Below are positions 33,040-40,766 of a stretch of DNA of 51,082 nucleotides, one piece after another. Position 1 is the first letter of the stretch, and each line of letters opens with the position of its first letter. The translations under genes were made by a program, and so were the position numbers. This DNA comes from Pseudomonadales bacterium (GTDB lineage: Bacteria > Pseudomonadota > Gammaproteobacteria > Pseudomonadales > Pseudohongiellaceae). The stretch covers positions 1 to 51,082 of the forward strand of contig JANQJM010000235.1 in NCBI GenBank assembly GCA_028281635.1, written 5' to 3'. The notes under the pieces are model-generated. The model saw nothing but the letters and a program-made list of their open reading frames with translations, was not told where the DNA came from and ran no database searches.

Positions 33040-34026
33040 TTAGGCCTTCAGATAGGGTTTCAGGGCCTCATACCGGTACTCAATCTCAGCGATTTGTTGC
33101 GGGCTAAAAGAATACTCACCTCGACGGGATTTGGTGGTCTTGAAGATTCCTCGCATTTTCATCACATAGAGCCGCACGCCAGGAATCAAATTGTCCAGGT
33201 TCTGAATAAGCAGCAATCGCGAGTAGCAATCTCGCAAGGATTCTTCGTCTCCCGATTCATATAGCTCCCACATCCGGGCGTAAACGTCGGCGTACATAGC
33301 CCCGCCTGTCATCACGCCATCGGTTCCAATTCGCATCTCATATAACCAGCCTCTACCCAGAGTAGCGCCGAATATGCTGCGGATAGGATCGGGCTGGTAG
33401 GCTTGCAAGGCCAGCATACGTTCATGTACTCGCCCATACTCTTCCTTTATATAGCCGCATTGGGGGAATTCTCTGGCAAGTTCCACCAGAAACTCGATGG
33501 TCAGCTCGATATCGGGCCCACCACTGGTCTGAACGAAGATTGGACGACTGGTGACTTCACACAAAGCTGCATAGTAGTCACGAATGTCCTGCAATGAGTT
33601 GGCCGTAGTCGGGGGAATGGCAATCATGCCATCTGGTGCCAGGTCCTCAGCGATGGCAGCGTACTCCAGCATACCAGCGGTATCTTCTGCCTGTACCCCC
33701 AATACCAGGACCATGTCAGTCCCCTTTCTCGCTTCTGCTAAAACCTCGAACCCTTTGATTCGCTCTTCCTTGCTGAGGTAACGCTGCTCGCTGGAATTTT
33801 GCGGCCATACCAGGCCTTGCACGCCACAGCGGTCACAAAACGCTACTTCTCTGGCGAGGTCTTCATAGTCGACTTCACCCGATGTGGTGTAGGGTGTGCT
33901 TAGGATCATCAACGCACCTCGCATCGGATTATCTTGTGCAAGCACTAATTGGCTGTAAGGCGCAATTGCAGCCCCTGCCATAGCCCCTAACATTTGTCTT
34001 CTGGATAAGTTGATATTGATGGGCAT
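33040..34026 (-). CDS. Tat-exported DapA-like protein without the catalytic Tyr
   Basis: A 328-residue protein of the dihydrodipicolinate synthase/N-acetylneuraminate lyase (aldolase) superfamily. The N-terminus holds a twin-arginine motif (SRRQMLGAMAGA) and a cleavable region ending LVLAQ, so it is probably exported folded by Tat. The TIM-barrel part is recognisable: PYTTSGEVDYEDLAREVAF, GVQGLVWPQNSSEQRYLSKE, and GYIKEEYG with the candidate Schiff-base Lys. The catalytic Tyr site reads PIFVQTSGGPD instead of the usual P-x-x-x-YN, so classical lysine synthesis is unlikely. It is 22 nt downstream of the 207-residue hypothetical gene. Confidence 0.75.
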   Translation of the reverse strand: MPININLSRRQMLGAMAGAAIAPYSQLVLAQDNPMRGALMILSTPYTTSGEVDYEDLAREVAFCDRCGVQGLVWPQNSSEQRYLSKEERIKGFEVLAEARKGTDMVLVLGVQAEDTAGMLEYAAIAEDLAPDGMIAIPPTTANSLQDIRDYYAALCEVTSRPIFVQTSGGPDIELTIEFLVELAREFPQCGYIKEEYGRVHERMLALQAYQPDPIRSIFGATLGRGWLYEMRIGTDGVMTGGAMYADVYARMWELYESGDEESLRDCYSRLLLIQNLDNLIPGVRLYVMKMRGIFKTTKSRRGEYSFSPQQIAEIEYRYEALKPYLKA

Positions 34027-34048
34027 CGTCGTGTCCTCTGTTCTGATT

Positions 34049-34672
34049 TTAGTTTTCTACAGATTCTTTGCCTTTCTTGCGGCGGCTGAGTTCATGTTCA
34101 ATGGCGCCAACATTCTTGTCGAGCATCTCGCGAGCAGAAAGCAATTTACTTTCCAGGATTTCCAACTCTTCTTCACTGTCGTCACTGAGGCCATTGCGGA
34201 ATATTCGCACACACTCATTTACTGCTTCGGTATAGCTTGAGTTCGTTTCAACTAATAACTGATCCAACTGCTCCTGAGTCTGCGGCACCAGGTCGTCAGG
34301 AAATAATTTTTGTTTCAGCACTTCACAAATTTCTGTTTCGAAAATCTCATCAATTGCTCTGGCAATGAAAATCTCCAGATTGTCGCGGAAATGTTTGGAG
34401 CGAACAGAATTATCTGCAAAGAAGTCGTCGATGATCTTTATGTTCTTCTTATTGCAGTCAAGAAATTGCTCTCCATCCTCGGGACTGTCAGGAATATTGA
34501 ATTTTATCGTGCGGTGTTCGGCGGATATTTCCGTCGTATAGAGATCAACAGTCCTGGCGACGATGGCACGTTTTGCCCCATTTAGCGTGTTCCAGGCACG
34601 CTCGTAATACCACTTCACGATACTACTGGATGAATATCCATGGAATGACGGACGCATAGTAAATATTTTCAT
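34049..34672 (-). CDS. Hypothetical protein upstream of the DapA-like gene
   Basis: A 207-residue soluble protein of no recognised family. The N-terminal part has IVKWYYERAWNTLNGAKRAI. The rest is helical and acidic, with DDSEEELEILESKLL and a basic C-terminus (SRRKKGKESVEN); the C-terminal half is predicted coiled-coil. No signal peptide is evident and there is no enzyme motif. Being 22 nt before the Tat-exported DapA-like gene, it may be its operon partner. Confidence 0.55.
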   Translation of the reverse strand: MKIFTMRPSFHGYSSSSIVKWYYERAWNTLNGAKRAIVARTVDLYTTEISAEHRTIKFNIPDSPEDGEQFLDCNKKNIKIIDDFFADNSVRSKHFRDNLEIFIARAIDEIFETEICEVLKQKLFPDDLVPQTQEQLDQLLVETNSSYTEAVNECVRIFRNGLSDDSEEELEILESKLLSAREMLDKNVGAIEHELSRRKKGKESVEN

Positions 34673-35062
34673 TGTTTTATAACTTGAATCCCGCGTTAGA
34701 AGCTCGGAAAAGAACAGGCTAGATCCCCATCAGAGTTGCGGAAATGACAGTCTCCTGCACTTTCTGGACCTGGCCGGCAATCTTCCTCGGAGCACCTAAC
34801 TGCTGGAGAAAACCCTGCATTAGACTGCGCATGGAGCCTGCCTGGTAACTCTTCCCTGCCTTGCAGGCTCTCTTTTTATTGATCGAGTTGCTCCTCTTCC
34901 TAGGCCTTAATGTTCTGTTGCTGGCACTCACCAGTTTTGGTCAGACTAAGCTCTGAGCCCAATTGTTTCAACTTAAGCCTGCCTGCTACGCGATGAATGG
35001 CTTTTACCCAGGGCTGGTAATTTGGGTAGAATCGAGACCAAACAAGAATGGAGCACCTTTCT
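34673..35062. other. Non-coding region upstream of the second PQQ dehydrogenase
   Basis: About 390 bp with no convincing gene. A 70-codon minus-strand frame (34719-34931) and a 34-codon plus-strand frame (34744-34848) overlap here. The latter runs into a plus-strand terminator-like hairpin at 34834-34880. See findings. Confidence 0.4.
34834..34880 (+). terminator. Plus-strand terminator-like hairpin with an alternative stem
   Basis: A perfect 8-bp stem GAGCCTGC (34834-34841) / GCAGGCTC (34863-34870) with a 21-nt loop, followed by TCTTTTTATT. Within the loop, CCTGC (34855-34859) can instead pair with the same GCAGG, giving mutually exclusive hairpins. It lies between the hypothetical gene and the PQQ dehydrogenase. 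Confidence 0.5.
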
Positions 35063-37153
35063 ATGCTTAAAGCGGAAAATCCATCCTCTTTATCAGTATC
35101 CCGGCAAGCCCACCGCCAGTTAAAACTGGCCTGTGGCCTACTCATCCTGGGTCTTGTCAGTTGCGACAATTCAAACCAGGAAGCGTCGCAGCCACTTGCT
35201 CAGGATGCAACTCCTACCGAAACAGTTGCAGAGCCCACTGGGAGAACCTGGTCGCGCCCTGGTCTCGGCGCACAAAACGGTGAATGGCAAGCTTACGGAG
35301 CCGATACTGGCGCCACGAAGTACACAGCCCTGGATCAAATCAATGCCGACAATGTCGGGCAACTTGAAATCGCATGGCGTCGGCCTGCTCTGGACCAATA
35401 CTATGTCGATCTCAATCCAAACCAGCGTTATTCCACCAACTGGAATGGTGCGCCAATCGTACACGATGGTATTGCTTACATAACCAATGGCGTTGGTTTA
35501 GTGGAAGCATTCAATCCAGGAACCGGTGAAACTCTGTGGGTACAGGAACCTGTAGACGGCGTTGAAGGCTTGCCAGGGGCCCCAACTCGTGGCGCTGCGT
35601 TCTGGAGTGATGGCGCTGACGAACGCGTATTTGTGCAGCGTGGTACCTATTTGTATGCACTCGATGCCGACACTGGCGCAGCAGTAACAGAATTCGGAGA
35701 CAACGGCCGGGTGAGCCTGCAGCTCATTCCGGCGGAATTCGAACGGTTTCGATGGGGTGGTGTCCCCATGGTGGTGCGCGATGTAGTAGTAATTGGACAG
35801 GCGATGTCCGACACTTTTTCAAACAAAGAGGCGTTTCGTGGAGACGTGCATGCATTCGATGCTCGCACCGGCGAACTGCGCTGGACTTACAATACCATTC
35901 CGCAAGAAGGACAGTTTGGCACCGACACCTGGCAAGACCGCTCCTGGTCTTACACTGGTCATGCACCGGTTTGGGCATTGTTCAGTGCCGACGAAGAATT
36001 GGGCATGGTATATATGCCAATTTCTTCCTCCACCAATGACATGTACGGTGGACACCGGCTTGGCGATAACCTGTTCAGTCAAAGTATCGTTGCCGTAGAT
36101 GCAGAAACCGGTGAACGTGTCTGGCACTTTCAAACTGTGCATCACGGATTGTGGGACTACGATCCTCCTGCGGCCCCGATCCTCATGGATATTACTGTCG
36201 AAGGACAGGAAATCAAAGCTGTCGCTCAACTTACCAAGCAAGCCTTCGTCTTCGTTTTTGATCGGGTCACGGGCGAACCAGTCTGGGATATCGAAGAGCG
36301 GCCAGTGCCTCAATCTGATGTGCCTGGCGAAGTCACAGCAGCTACTCAACCCTTTCCAACCCGGCCAGCGCCTTTCGATCTACAGGGTGCGGTAGAAGAA
36401 AACCTTATCGATTTCACTCCTGAGTTGCGCGCAGAAGCACTGGAGATCTTCAACAACTATGTGACTGGCCCCTTGTTTACTCCGCCGTCCGTGCGCACTG
36501 AAAATGGGACACAAGGCACTATTCAGCTACCAGGATCACAGGGAGGCGCCGATGTGCAGGGCGCTGCCTTTGACCCTGAGACTGGCTATCTCTACATACC
36601 TTCCATCACTTCGCCATTTGTTGCAGATCTGCTCCCGGGTGATCCCGAAGTCACCAATCTGGCCTATACCAAGGGATCGCGACGCTGGATTGCTGGTCCT
36701 CGAGGCTTGCCATTGTTCAAGCCCCCATATGGCAGAATTACTGCTATCGATATGAATACCGGTGAACATGTGTGGATGGTTCCTAATGGTTACGGACCCA
36801 TCGACAACCCGGCTATTGCACACCTTAACCTGGATAAACTGGGAGTACCGGGTCGCCCCACGCCGCTGCTCACCAGCACTTTACTCTTTATTGGCGAAGG
36901 ACTGACCAATCAGAGGCCTGGCGGCAGAATTCCTGCGAATATGCCGGTGGAGATTGCCACCAATAGTGGTGGCCCACACTTCCGCGCGTACGACAAGAAT
37001 AGTGGCGAAGTCATCTGGGAAACCGTGCTTGAAGCCGGCACAACGAATGCACCCATTAGTTACATGTATGAAGGCAAACAGTATCTATTGGTAGCAATTG
37101 GGGACAGGGAGCATAGTCCAGAGTTGCTGGCATTCACCCTGCCCGAAAACTAA
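35063..37153 (+). CDS. PQQ-dependent dehydrogenase, lipoprotein form
   Basis: A quinoprotein paralogous to the one at 419-2464. A signal peptide with lipobox LVSC (LILGLVSCDNSNQE) shows it is lipid-anchored in the outer membrane or periplasm. A spacer precedes NGEWQAYGADTGATKYTALD, and blade repeats follow as DARTGELRW and DAETGERVW. VHHGLWDYDPPAAP (about 359) and LTKQAFVFVFDRVTGEPVW (about 389) confirm the family. The ATG at 35063 is preferred over the one at 35048 because GGAG lies about 9 nt before it. It is followed by a strong terminator and no obvious partner cytochrome. Substrate unknown. Confidence 0.9.
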   Translation: MLKAENPSSLSVSRQAHRQLKLACGLLILGLVSCDNSNQEASQPLAQDATPTETVAEPTGRTWSRPGLGAQNGEWQAYGADTGATKYTALDQINADNVGQLEIAWRRPALDQYYVDLNPNQRYSTNWNGAPIVHDGIAYITNGVGLVEAFNPGTGETLWVQEPVDGVEGLPGAPTRGAAFWSDGADERVFVQRGTYLYALDADTGAAVTEFGDNGRVSLQLIPAEFERFRWGGVPMVVRDVVVIGQAMSDTFSNKEAFRGDVHAFDARTGELRWTYNTIPQEGQFGTDTWQDRSWSYTGHAPVWALFSADEELGMVYMPISSSTNDMYGGHRLGDNLFSQSIVAVDAETGERVWHFQTVHHGLWDYDPPAAPILMDITVEGQEIKAVAQLTKQAFVFVFDRVTGEPVWDIEERPVPQSDVPGEVTAATQPFPTRPAPFDLQGAVEENLIDFTPELRAEALEIFNNYVTGPLFTPPSVRTENGTQGTIQLPGSQGGADVQGAAFDPETGYLYIPSITSPFVADLLPGDPEVTNLAYTKGSRRWIAGPRGLPLFKPPYGRITAIDMNTGEHVWMVPNGYGPIDNPAIAHLNLDKLGVPGRPTPLLTSTLLFIGEGLTNQRPGGRIPANMPVEIATNSGGPHFRAYDKNSGEVIWETVLEAGTTNAPISYMYEGKQYLLVAIGDREHSPELLAFTLPEN

Positions 37154-37174
37154 GGTTTGCCACAGAGACCACAT

Positions 37175-37204
37175 AAAAAAGCCGGCAATGATGCCGGCTT
37201 TTTT
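37175..37204. terminator. Bidirectional terminator
   Basis: A 12-bp stem AAAAAAGCCGGC/GCCGGCTTTTTT with a 6-nt loop, centred between the convergent PQQ dehydrogenase and peroxiredoxin genes. Confidence 0.9.
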
Positions 37205-37220
37205 CGTCGATTCGCGCAAG

Positions 37221-37880
37221 TTAACCTGGTTGCTTAACTGTTCGCAAATAAGGCTTCACCGTATTCCAGCCCTCAGGAAACAACTCCTTGGCGTCTTCAT
37301 CTGAAACTGCTGGAACAATGATGACGTCCTCGCCCTGTTTCCAGTTTACTGGTGTTGCTACCTTGTGCTTGGCAGTAAGTTGCATAGAGTCCAGTACACG
37401 TAAAATTTCATCAAAGTTACGACCTGTAGTCATTGGATAGGTCAGCATCAACTTGATTGTTTTATCCGGTGCAACTACGAATACCGAACGCACGGTGGCA
37501 TTGTTCATCGCTGTGCGGCCTTCCGAACTGCCGGGCTCGTCAGCAGGCAACATGTTGTAGAGCTTGGCTACGGCCAGGTCGCTATCGCCGATCATGGGAT
37601 AGTTCACAGCATGTCCCTGTGTTTCTTCGATATCCTTTTCCCACTCCTTGTGACTATCTACCGGATCTACGCTGAGTCCGATTATCTTGCAGTTACGTTT
37701 GGCGAATTCAGCCTCCAATCCTGCCATATAACCGAGTTCAGTCGTACATACTGGAGTAAAGTCTTTAGGGTGAGAAAACAACACTCCCCATTGATCCCCC
37801 AGCCATTCATGGAAATCAATTTCTCCATGGGTTGTTTGCGCCGTAAAGTTAGGCGCTACATCATTAATTCGTAGCGACAT
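37221..37880 (-). CDS. 1-Cys peroxiredoxin (Prx6 group)
   Basis: A 219-residue thiol peroxidase that reduces hydrogen and organic peroxides. The peroxidatic Cys45 lies in SHPKDFTPVCTTE, with the Prx6 feature of a long C-terminal part (LMLTYPMTTGRNFDEILRVL, then TPVNWKQGEDVIIVP and PEGWNTVKPYLR). No resolving Cys in the Prx5/AhpC position is seen; Cys69 in FAKRNCKII is outside that pattern. It is monocistronic, ending at the bidirectional terminator. Reductant unknown. Confidence 0.85.
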   Translation of the reverse strand: MSLRINDVAPNFTAQTTHGEIDFHEWLGDQWGVLFSHPKDFTPVCTTELGYMAGLEAEFAKRNCKIIGLSVDPVDSHKEWEKDIEETQGHAVNYPMIGDSDLAVAKLYNMLPADEPGSSEGRTAMNNATVRSVFVVAPDKTIKLMLTYPMTTGRNFDEILRVLDSMQLTAKHKVATPVNWKQGEDVIIVPAVSDEDAKELFPEGWNTVKPYLRTVKQPG

Positions 37881-37940
37881 CGCTGCCTCCTAAAATAGTG
37901 TAGAAAATTAGTTAAGAAAATTTTTGCTAGATTCTCTAGC

Positions 37941-38501
37941 TTACTTTACGCATTCATAGACAAATGCGGGTGGCATATTGCGCAAAGTAAAATGCAGTTT
38001 TACATCTTTGAATAACGGCTTAACGTCACCGTAATTCGCAAGGCTGTATTGGTACTGTAGAAAACGACCGCCGTCTCTGAGATTACTTCCAACATTGGCG
38101 AGAATGTCTTGCACGATCTCATCGTCGATCAGCGCCAGCGGCAAACTGGATACGACATGATCAACCTCTGAGATATTAAAATCATTGAGAATCGACCGAA
38201 TAGATGAAGCACAGGCATTGTAAACATGTAATCGGGAATCGTTAAGCGACTGCAATCGTTTGGCAAACTCGCCATCAAGTTCAAGACAGATCAACTCACA
38301 ATCCGAGTGCATACGATCCAGGATCGATTGCGTTACGCATCCGTTGCCTGGGCCGAGTTCCACAATACAGCGCGCCTTTTCGAAATCGATCGGTCGCAAT
38401 AGATGCCTAATCAGCACTTTGGAACTTGGTGTAATCGTTCCCGTAGTCTTGATGTTTTTGATAAGTTTCAGCGAGTCGCCGAACTGGAATCTGGCAGTCA
38501 T
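37941..38501 (-). CDS. Phospholipid N-methyltransferase-like SAM methyltransferase
   Basis: A 186-residue class I methyltransferase of the Rhodobacter-type PmtA/rRNA-adenine-methylase-like fold. The start SLKLIKNIKTTGTITPSSKV is typical of the PmtA branch, then comes IVELGPGNGCVTQSILDRMH (SAM site) and VDHVVSSLPLALIDDE (motif IV-like). It would methylate phosphatidylethanolamine towards phosphatidylcholine if the assignment holds, but the rRNA methyltransferase-like relatives make the substrate uncertain. It stands between the peroxiredoxin and a VTT membrane protein. Confidence 0.65.
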   Translation of the reverse strand: MTARFQFGDSLKLIKNIKTTGTITPSSKVLIRHLLRPIDFEKARCIVELGPGNGCVTQSILDRMHSDCELICLELDGEFAKRLQSLNDSRLHVYNACASSIRSILNDFNISEVDHVVSSLPLALIDDEIVQDILANVGSNLRDGGRFLQYQYSLANYGDVKPLFKDVKLHFTLRNMPPAFVYECVK

Positions 38502-38544
38502 GCCCTAAAGATCCTTCTCTCAAATTCACTCAGGCCTCTGGTAC

Positions 38545-39123
38545 TCAGAAGGACCTTAACCATACACCGATTTCTGCACCTACAAGGACGTACAGCGTAA
38601 CCAGTGGTATTTCTCCTACTACAACCGCGGTTGCCATTTTCTTAAAGGGCATTTTCACTATTCCCGCCACATAACAGATCAAATCTGTGGGCACGAGCGG
38701 GAAAAATGACCAGCCTGCTACGATCCAGAAAGCATAGGTTCCATGGAGTTTTTCCTTTAAAACCTGGACCTTATCCGGGTATTTACCCTCCAGATACTCA
38801 TCGTAGCTCCCAAAGGACGGGAAACTGTATACCAGGTAGGCTCCCGCCACAATACCGACGTATGAGATTGCCATCACTAAAATGGGCATTTCAGGGAAAG
38901 TTATGCCGCCAGCCAGTACAAATGGCGTGCAGGGAATCATCAGCAGGGCCCGACTTAATGAAAGCAGGATATAGACAATTAGCGCCAGAGTGCCCAAACC
39001 ATTAAGAAACTCGGAAATGGAATCCCGGCTAATCGCCTCTGGAAACATGAAAAGTAAACTGGCGCATATGATTACCAGAATCAGCCAGATCGTATTGAAG
39101 TGTTTGAGCAAAAAGGTGCGCAC
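38545..39123 (-). CDS. VTT-domain (TVP38/TMEM64-like) membrane protein
   Basis: A 192-residue membrane protein of the VTT/DedA-like family. A conserved loop FVLAGGITFPEMPILV and the second reentrant region PLVPTDLICYVAGIVKMPFK are visible. Four to five helices. These proteins often transport or flip lipids. It precedes the SAM methyltransferase on the same strand with a 43-nt gap, so lipid metabolism is a plausible shared theme but not proven. Confidence 0.8.
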   Translation of the reverse strand: MRTFLLKHFNTIWLILVIICASLLFMFPEAISRDSISEFLNGLGTLALIVYILLSLSRALLMIPCTPFVLAGGITFPEMPILVMAISYVGIVAGAYLVYSFPSFGSYDEYLEGKYPDKVQVLKEKLHGTYAFWIVAGWSFFPLVPTDLICYVAGIVKMPFKKMATAVVVGEIPLVTLYVLVGAEIGVWLRSF

Positions 39124-39161
39124 GGACTGGATCCGGTTAGATTGGTTGTTGGAAATGCCTG

Positions 39162-39548
39162 CTATCTGTTAGCGGTCTTGTGCGCTAGTTTGTGCGCATT
39201 TTGTTCCCAGTTAAGACCATCGAACTCGACAATAGTTACATCCACCGGTTCTTCATCCAGGCAATTGACATTGACATCCACGCCATCGGGATTGGATCTG
39301 GGAACATAGAACGGTTTGATACCGCAAATTTGACAAAAGTAGTGCTGGGCAACGCCAGTATTGAACGTGTATGTATTCAGTTGATCTTCACCAGACACTA
39401 GCTTGAACTGGGACCTGGGGACTATGAGATGAAGATACGCTGATTTCGTACAAACCGAACAGTTGCAGCGTTCCAGTTCCAAAGGTTCTTCCACCATGAC
39501 TTCGAAGCGCACAGCACCGCAATGACATCCTCCACTATATGTTTTCAT
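39162..39548 (-). CDS. GFA family (Mss4-like) protein
   Basis: A 128-residue protein of the GFA family (related to glutathione-dependent formaldehyde-activating enzymes), with zinc ligands in GGCHCGAVRFE, CNCSVCTK and FCQICGIKPF. Members probably bind zinc and a small thiol or aldehyde adduct. The start overlaps the MBL hydrolase stop (ATGA), so the two are a coupled pair, possibly for detoxification of a reactive metabolite. The substrate is not determined. Confidence 0.85.
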   Translation of the reverse strand: MKTYSGGCHCGAVRFEVMVEEPLELERCNCSVCTKSAYLHLIVPRSQFKLVSGEDQLNTYTFNTGVAQHYFCQICGIKPFYVPRSNPDGVDVNVNCLDEEPVDVTIVEFDGLNWEQNAHKLAHKTANR

Positions 39549-40459
39549 TCAGAGAGTTCTTGATAGATTATTGGCAGTAAGTCAGTAGCAGTCCAACCTG
39601 GATCATCACCCCAGTCTGAATCAAGGTCGCCGGTCAGTTGCTCCGCCAGCATTGCATCTAAACTGCCACCCTGATCAATAAAGCCTTGTACACGGTCTCT
39701 CAGGGTAGTGAGTAGTTGATGATACTGTTTCATCCCTTCGCGGTCAGAAAATGCAGTTCCATGACCCGGGATCACCTTTGTATTTGGGCCAGCGAGGTCA
39801 ATCGCCAATTCCATGGCGTCAATCATTCCCAGGAAGCTGCCGCCATTGTAATGATCAATAATGGGATAACGTCGGGTACGAAACACATCACCCAGGTGCA
39901 ACACATCAGAGCCGACAAAATAGACAAAGCTGTCTCCGCCAGTGTGAGCCGGTGGCGCATGAAACACTCTAACTTCCTCACCATTTAGATGAAATGTAAG
40001 AGCATCTGAATAGGTGATTACAGGCAGCGCGTTGGCTTCTGGTTTCGGCCGGAACACTCCCCCTCTTCTCGGAATTCGTAATTCAGACAACATTCTTAGT
40101 CGAACATCGTCATGAGCAATTACTGTGACTCCATAATCTGCTAATACACCATTTCCACTAATGTGGTCTGGATGCACATGTGTGTTTACCAGAAACCTGA
40201 CCTCTTTATCAGAAATCTTTCTTATTTCTCCGAGCAGTTCTGCCACAGAAAAACTGAAGTGACTGTCTACCAGCAATACACCATCATCACCAACGAATAC
40301 GCCAACGTTACCCATGGTGTTTGCAGGCTCTAACATGTAGACATTACCCTGAACCGGGTACGAGCTAAATGACCAATCCTGTGCTAACACCTGCAAACAA
40401 ACGGAACTGACCAGTAGCAAACAAATGCTGGCTACTTGTTTTTTAGAACTCTTAGTCAC
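39545..40459 (-). CDS. Exported metallo-beta-lactamase-fold hydrolase
   Basis: A 304-residue MBL-fold hydrolase. The metal-binding motif VNTHVHPDHISGNG is clear, with GVLLVDSHFSF before it and VIPGHGTAFSD after. A signal peptide (ASICLLLVSSVCLQVLAQ) follows a short basic start. I use the GTG at 40459 because GGAGGT lies 4 nt upstream and the start overlaps the end of the small Gly-rich gene; an ATG at 40477 and a longer frame to 40645 also exist. It is the upstream partner of the GFA gene. Substrate unknown; the family includes beta-lactam, lactone and thioester hydrolases. Confidence 0.75.
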   Translation of the reverse strand: MTKSSKKQVASICLLLVSSVCLQVLAQDWSFSSYPVQGNVYMLEPANTMGNVGVFVGDDGVLLVDSHFSFSVAELLGEIRKISDKEVRFLVNTHVHPDHISGNGVLADYGVTVIAHDDVRLRMLSELRIPRRGGVFRPKPEANALPVITYSDALTFHLNGEEVRVFHAPPAHTGGDSFVYFVGSDVLHLGDVFRTRRYPIIDHYNGGSFLGMIDAMELAIDLAGPNTKVIPGHGTAFSDREGMKQYHQLLTTLRDRVQGFIDQGGSLDAMLAEQLTGDLDSDWGDDPGWTATDLLPIIYQELSE

Positions 40460-40679
40460 AGCCACCTCCGCCGCCATCGAAAAAATCGAAAAAGCCACCC
40501 CCATCATGCCGGGAGATGGTTTTCCACCCCGTTTTTCCAGCCACCCAAAGTGCCAGACCGCACAGTAATACCAAATCGACCAGGGGCAGGAACAGAGATT
40601 GGAACCCGTTAGTTGCTTCGATATCTGTATAGTAAAAGGACACACTCAGTGCGAAAACGAGAAAAGTCAGTGATTTCAT
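40452..40679 (-). CDS. Small glycine-rich membrane protein
   Basis: A 75-residue protein with two hydrophobic helices (residues 2-20 and about 28-46) followed by a tail rich in Gly, Phe and Asp: HDGGGFFDFFDGGGGGCD. The tail ends with a Cys-Asp. AGGGG before the ATG at 40679 is a good ribosome-binding site. The 3' end overlaps the start of the MBL gene, whose ribosome-binding site is inside the poly-Gly codons. I do not recognise a family; Gly-rich tails of this sort occur on small membrane-associated proteins whose role is unclear. Confidence 0.65.
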   Translation of the reverse strand: MKSLTFLVFALSVSFYYTDIEATNGFQSLFLPLVDLVLLCGLALWVAGKTGWKTISRHDGGGFFDFFDGGGGGCD

Positions 40680-40766
40680 TATTAACCCCTGGCCTGTGCT
40701 GTTAGTTCATATTCTACTGTTCCAGGCAACTGTTCAAGAGCTGAGGAGTTGAGATACACTGCGGCC

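Noticed and set aside
34719..34931. 70-codon minus-strand frame
   Set aside because: No ribosome-binding site, unusual composition, and it overlaps a plus-strand terminator and competing ORF. No family resemblance.
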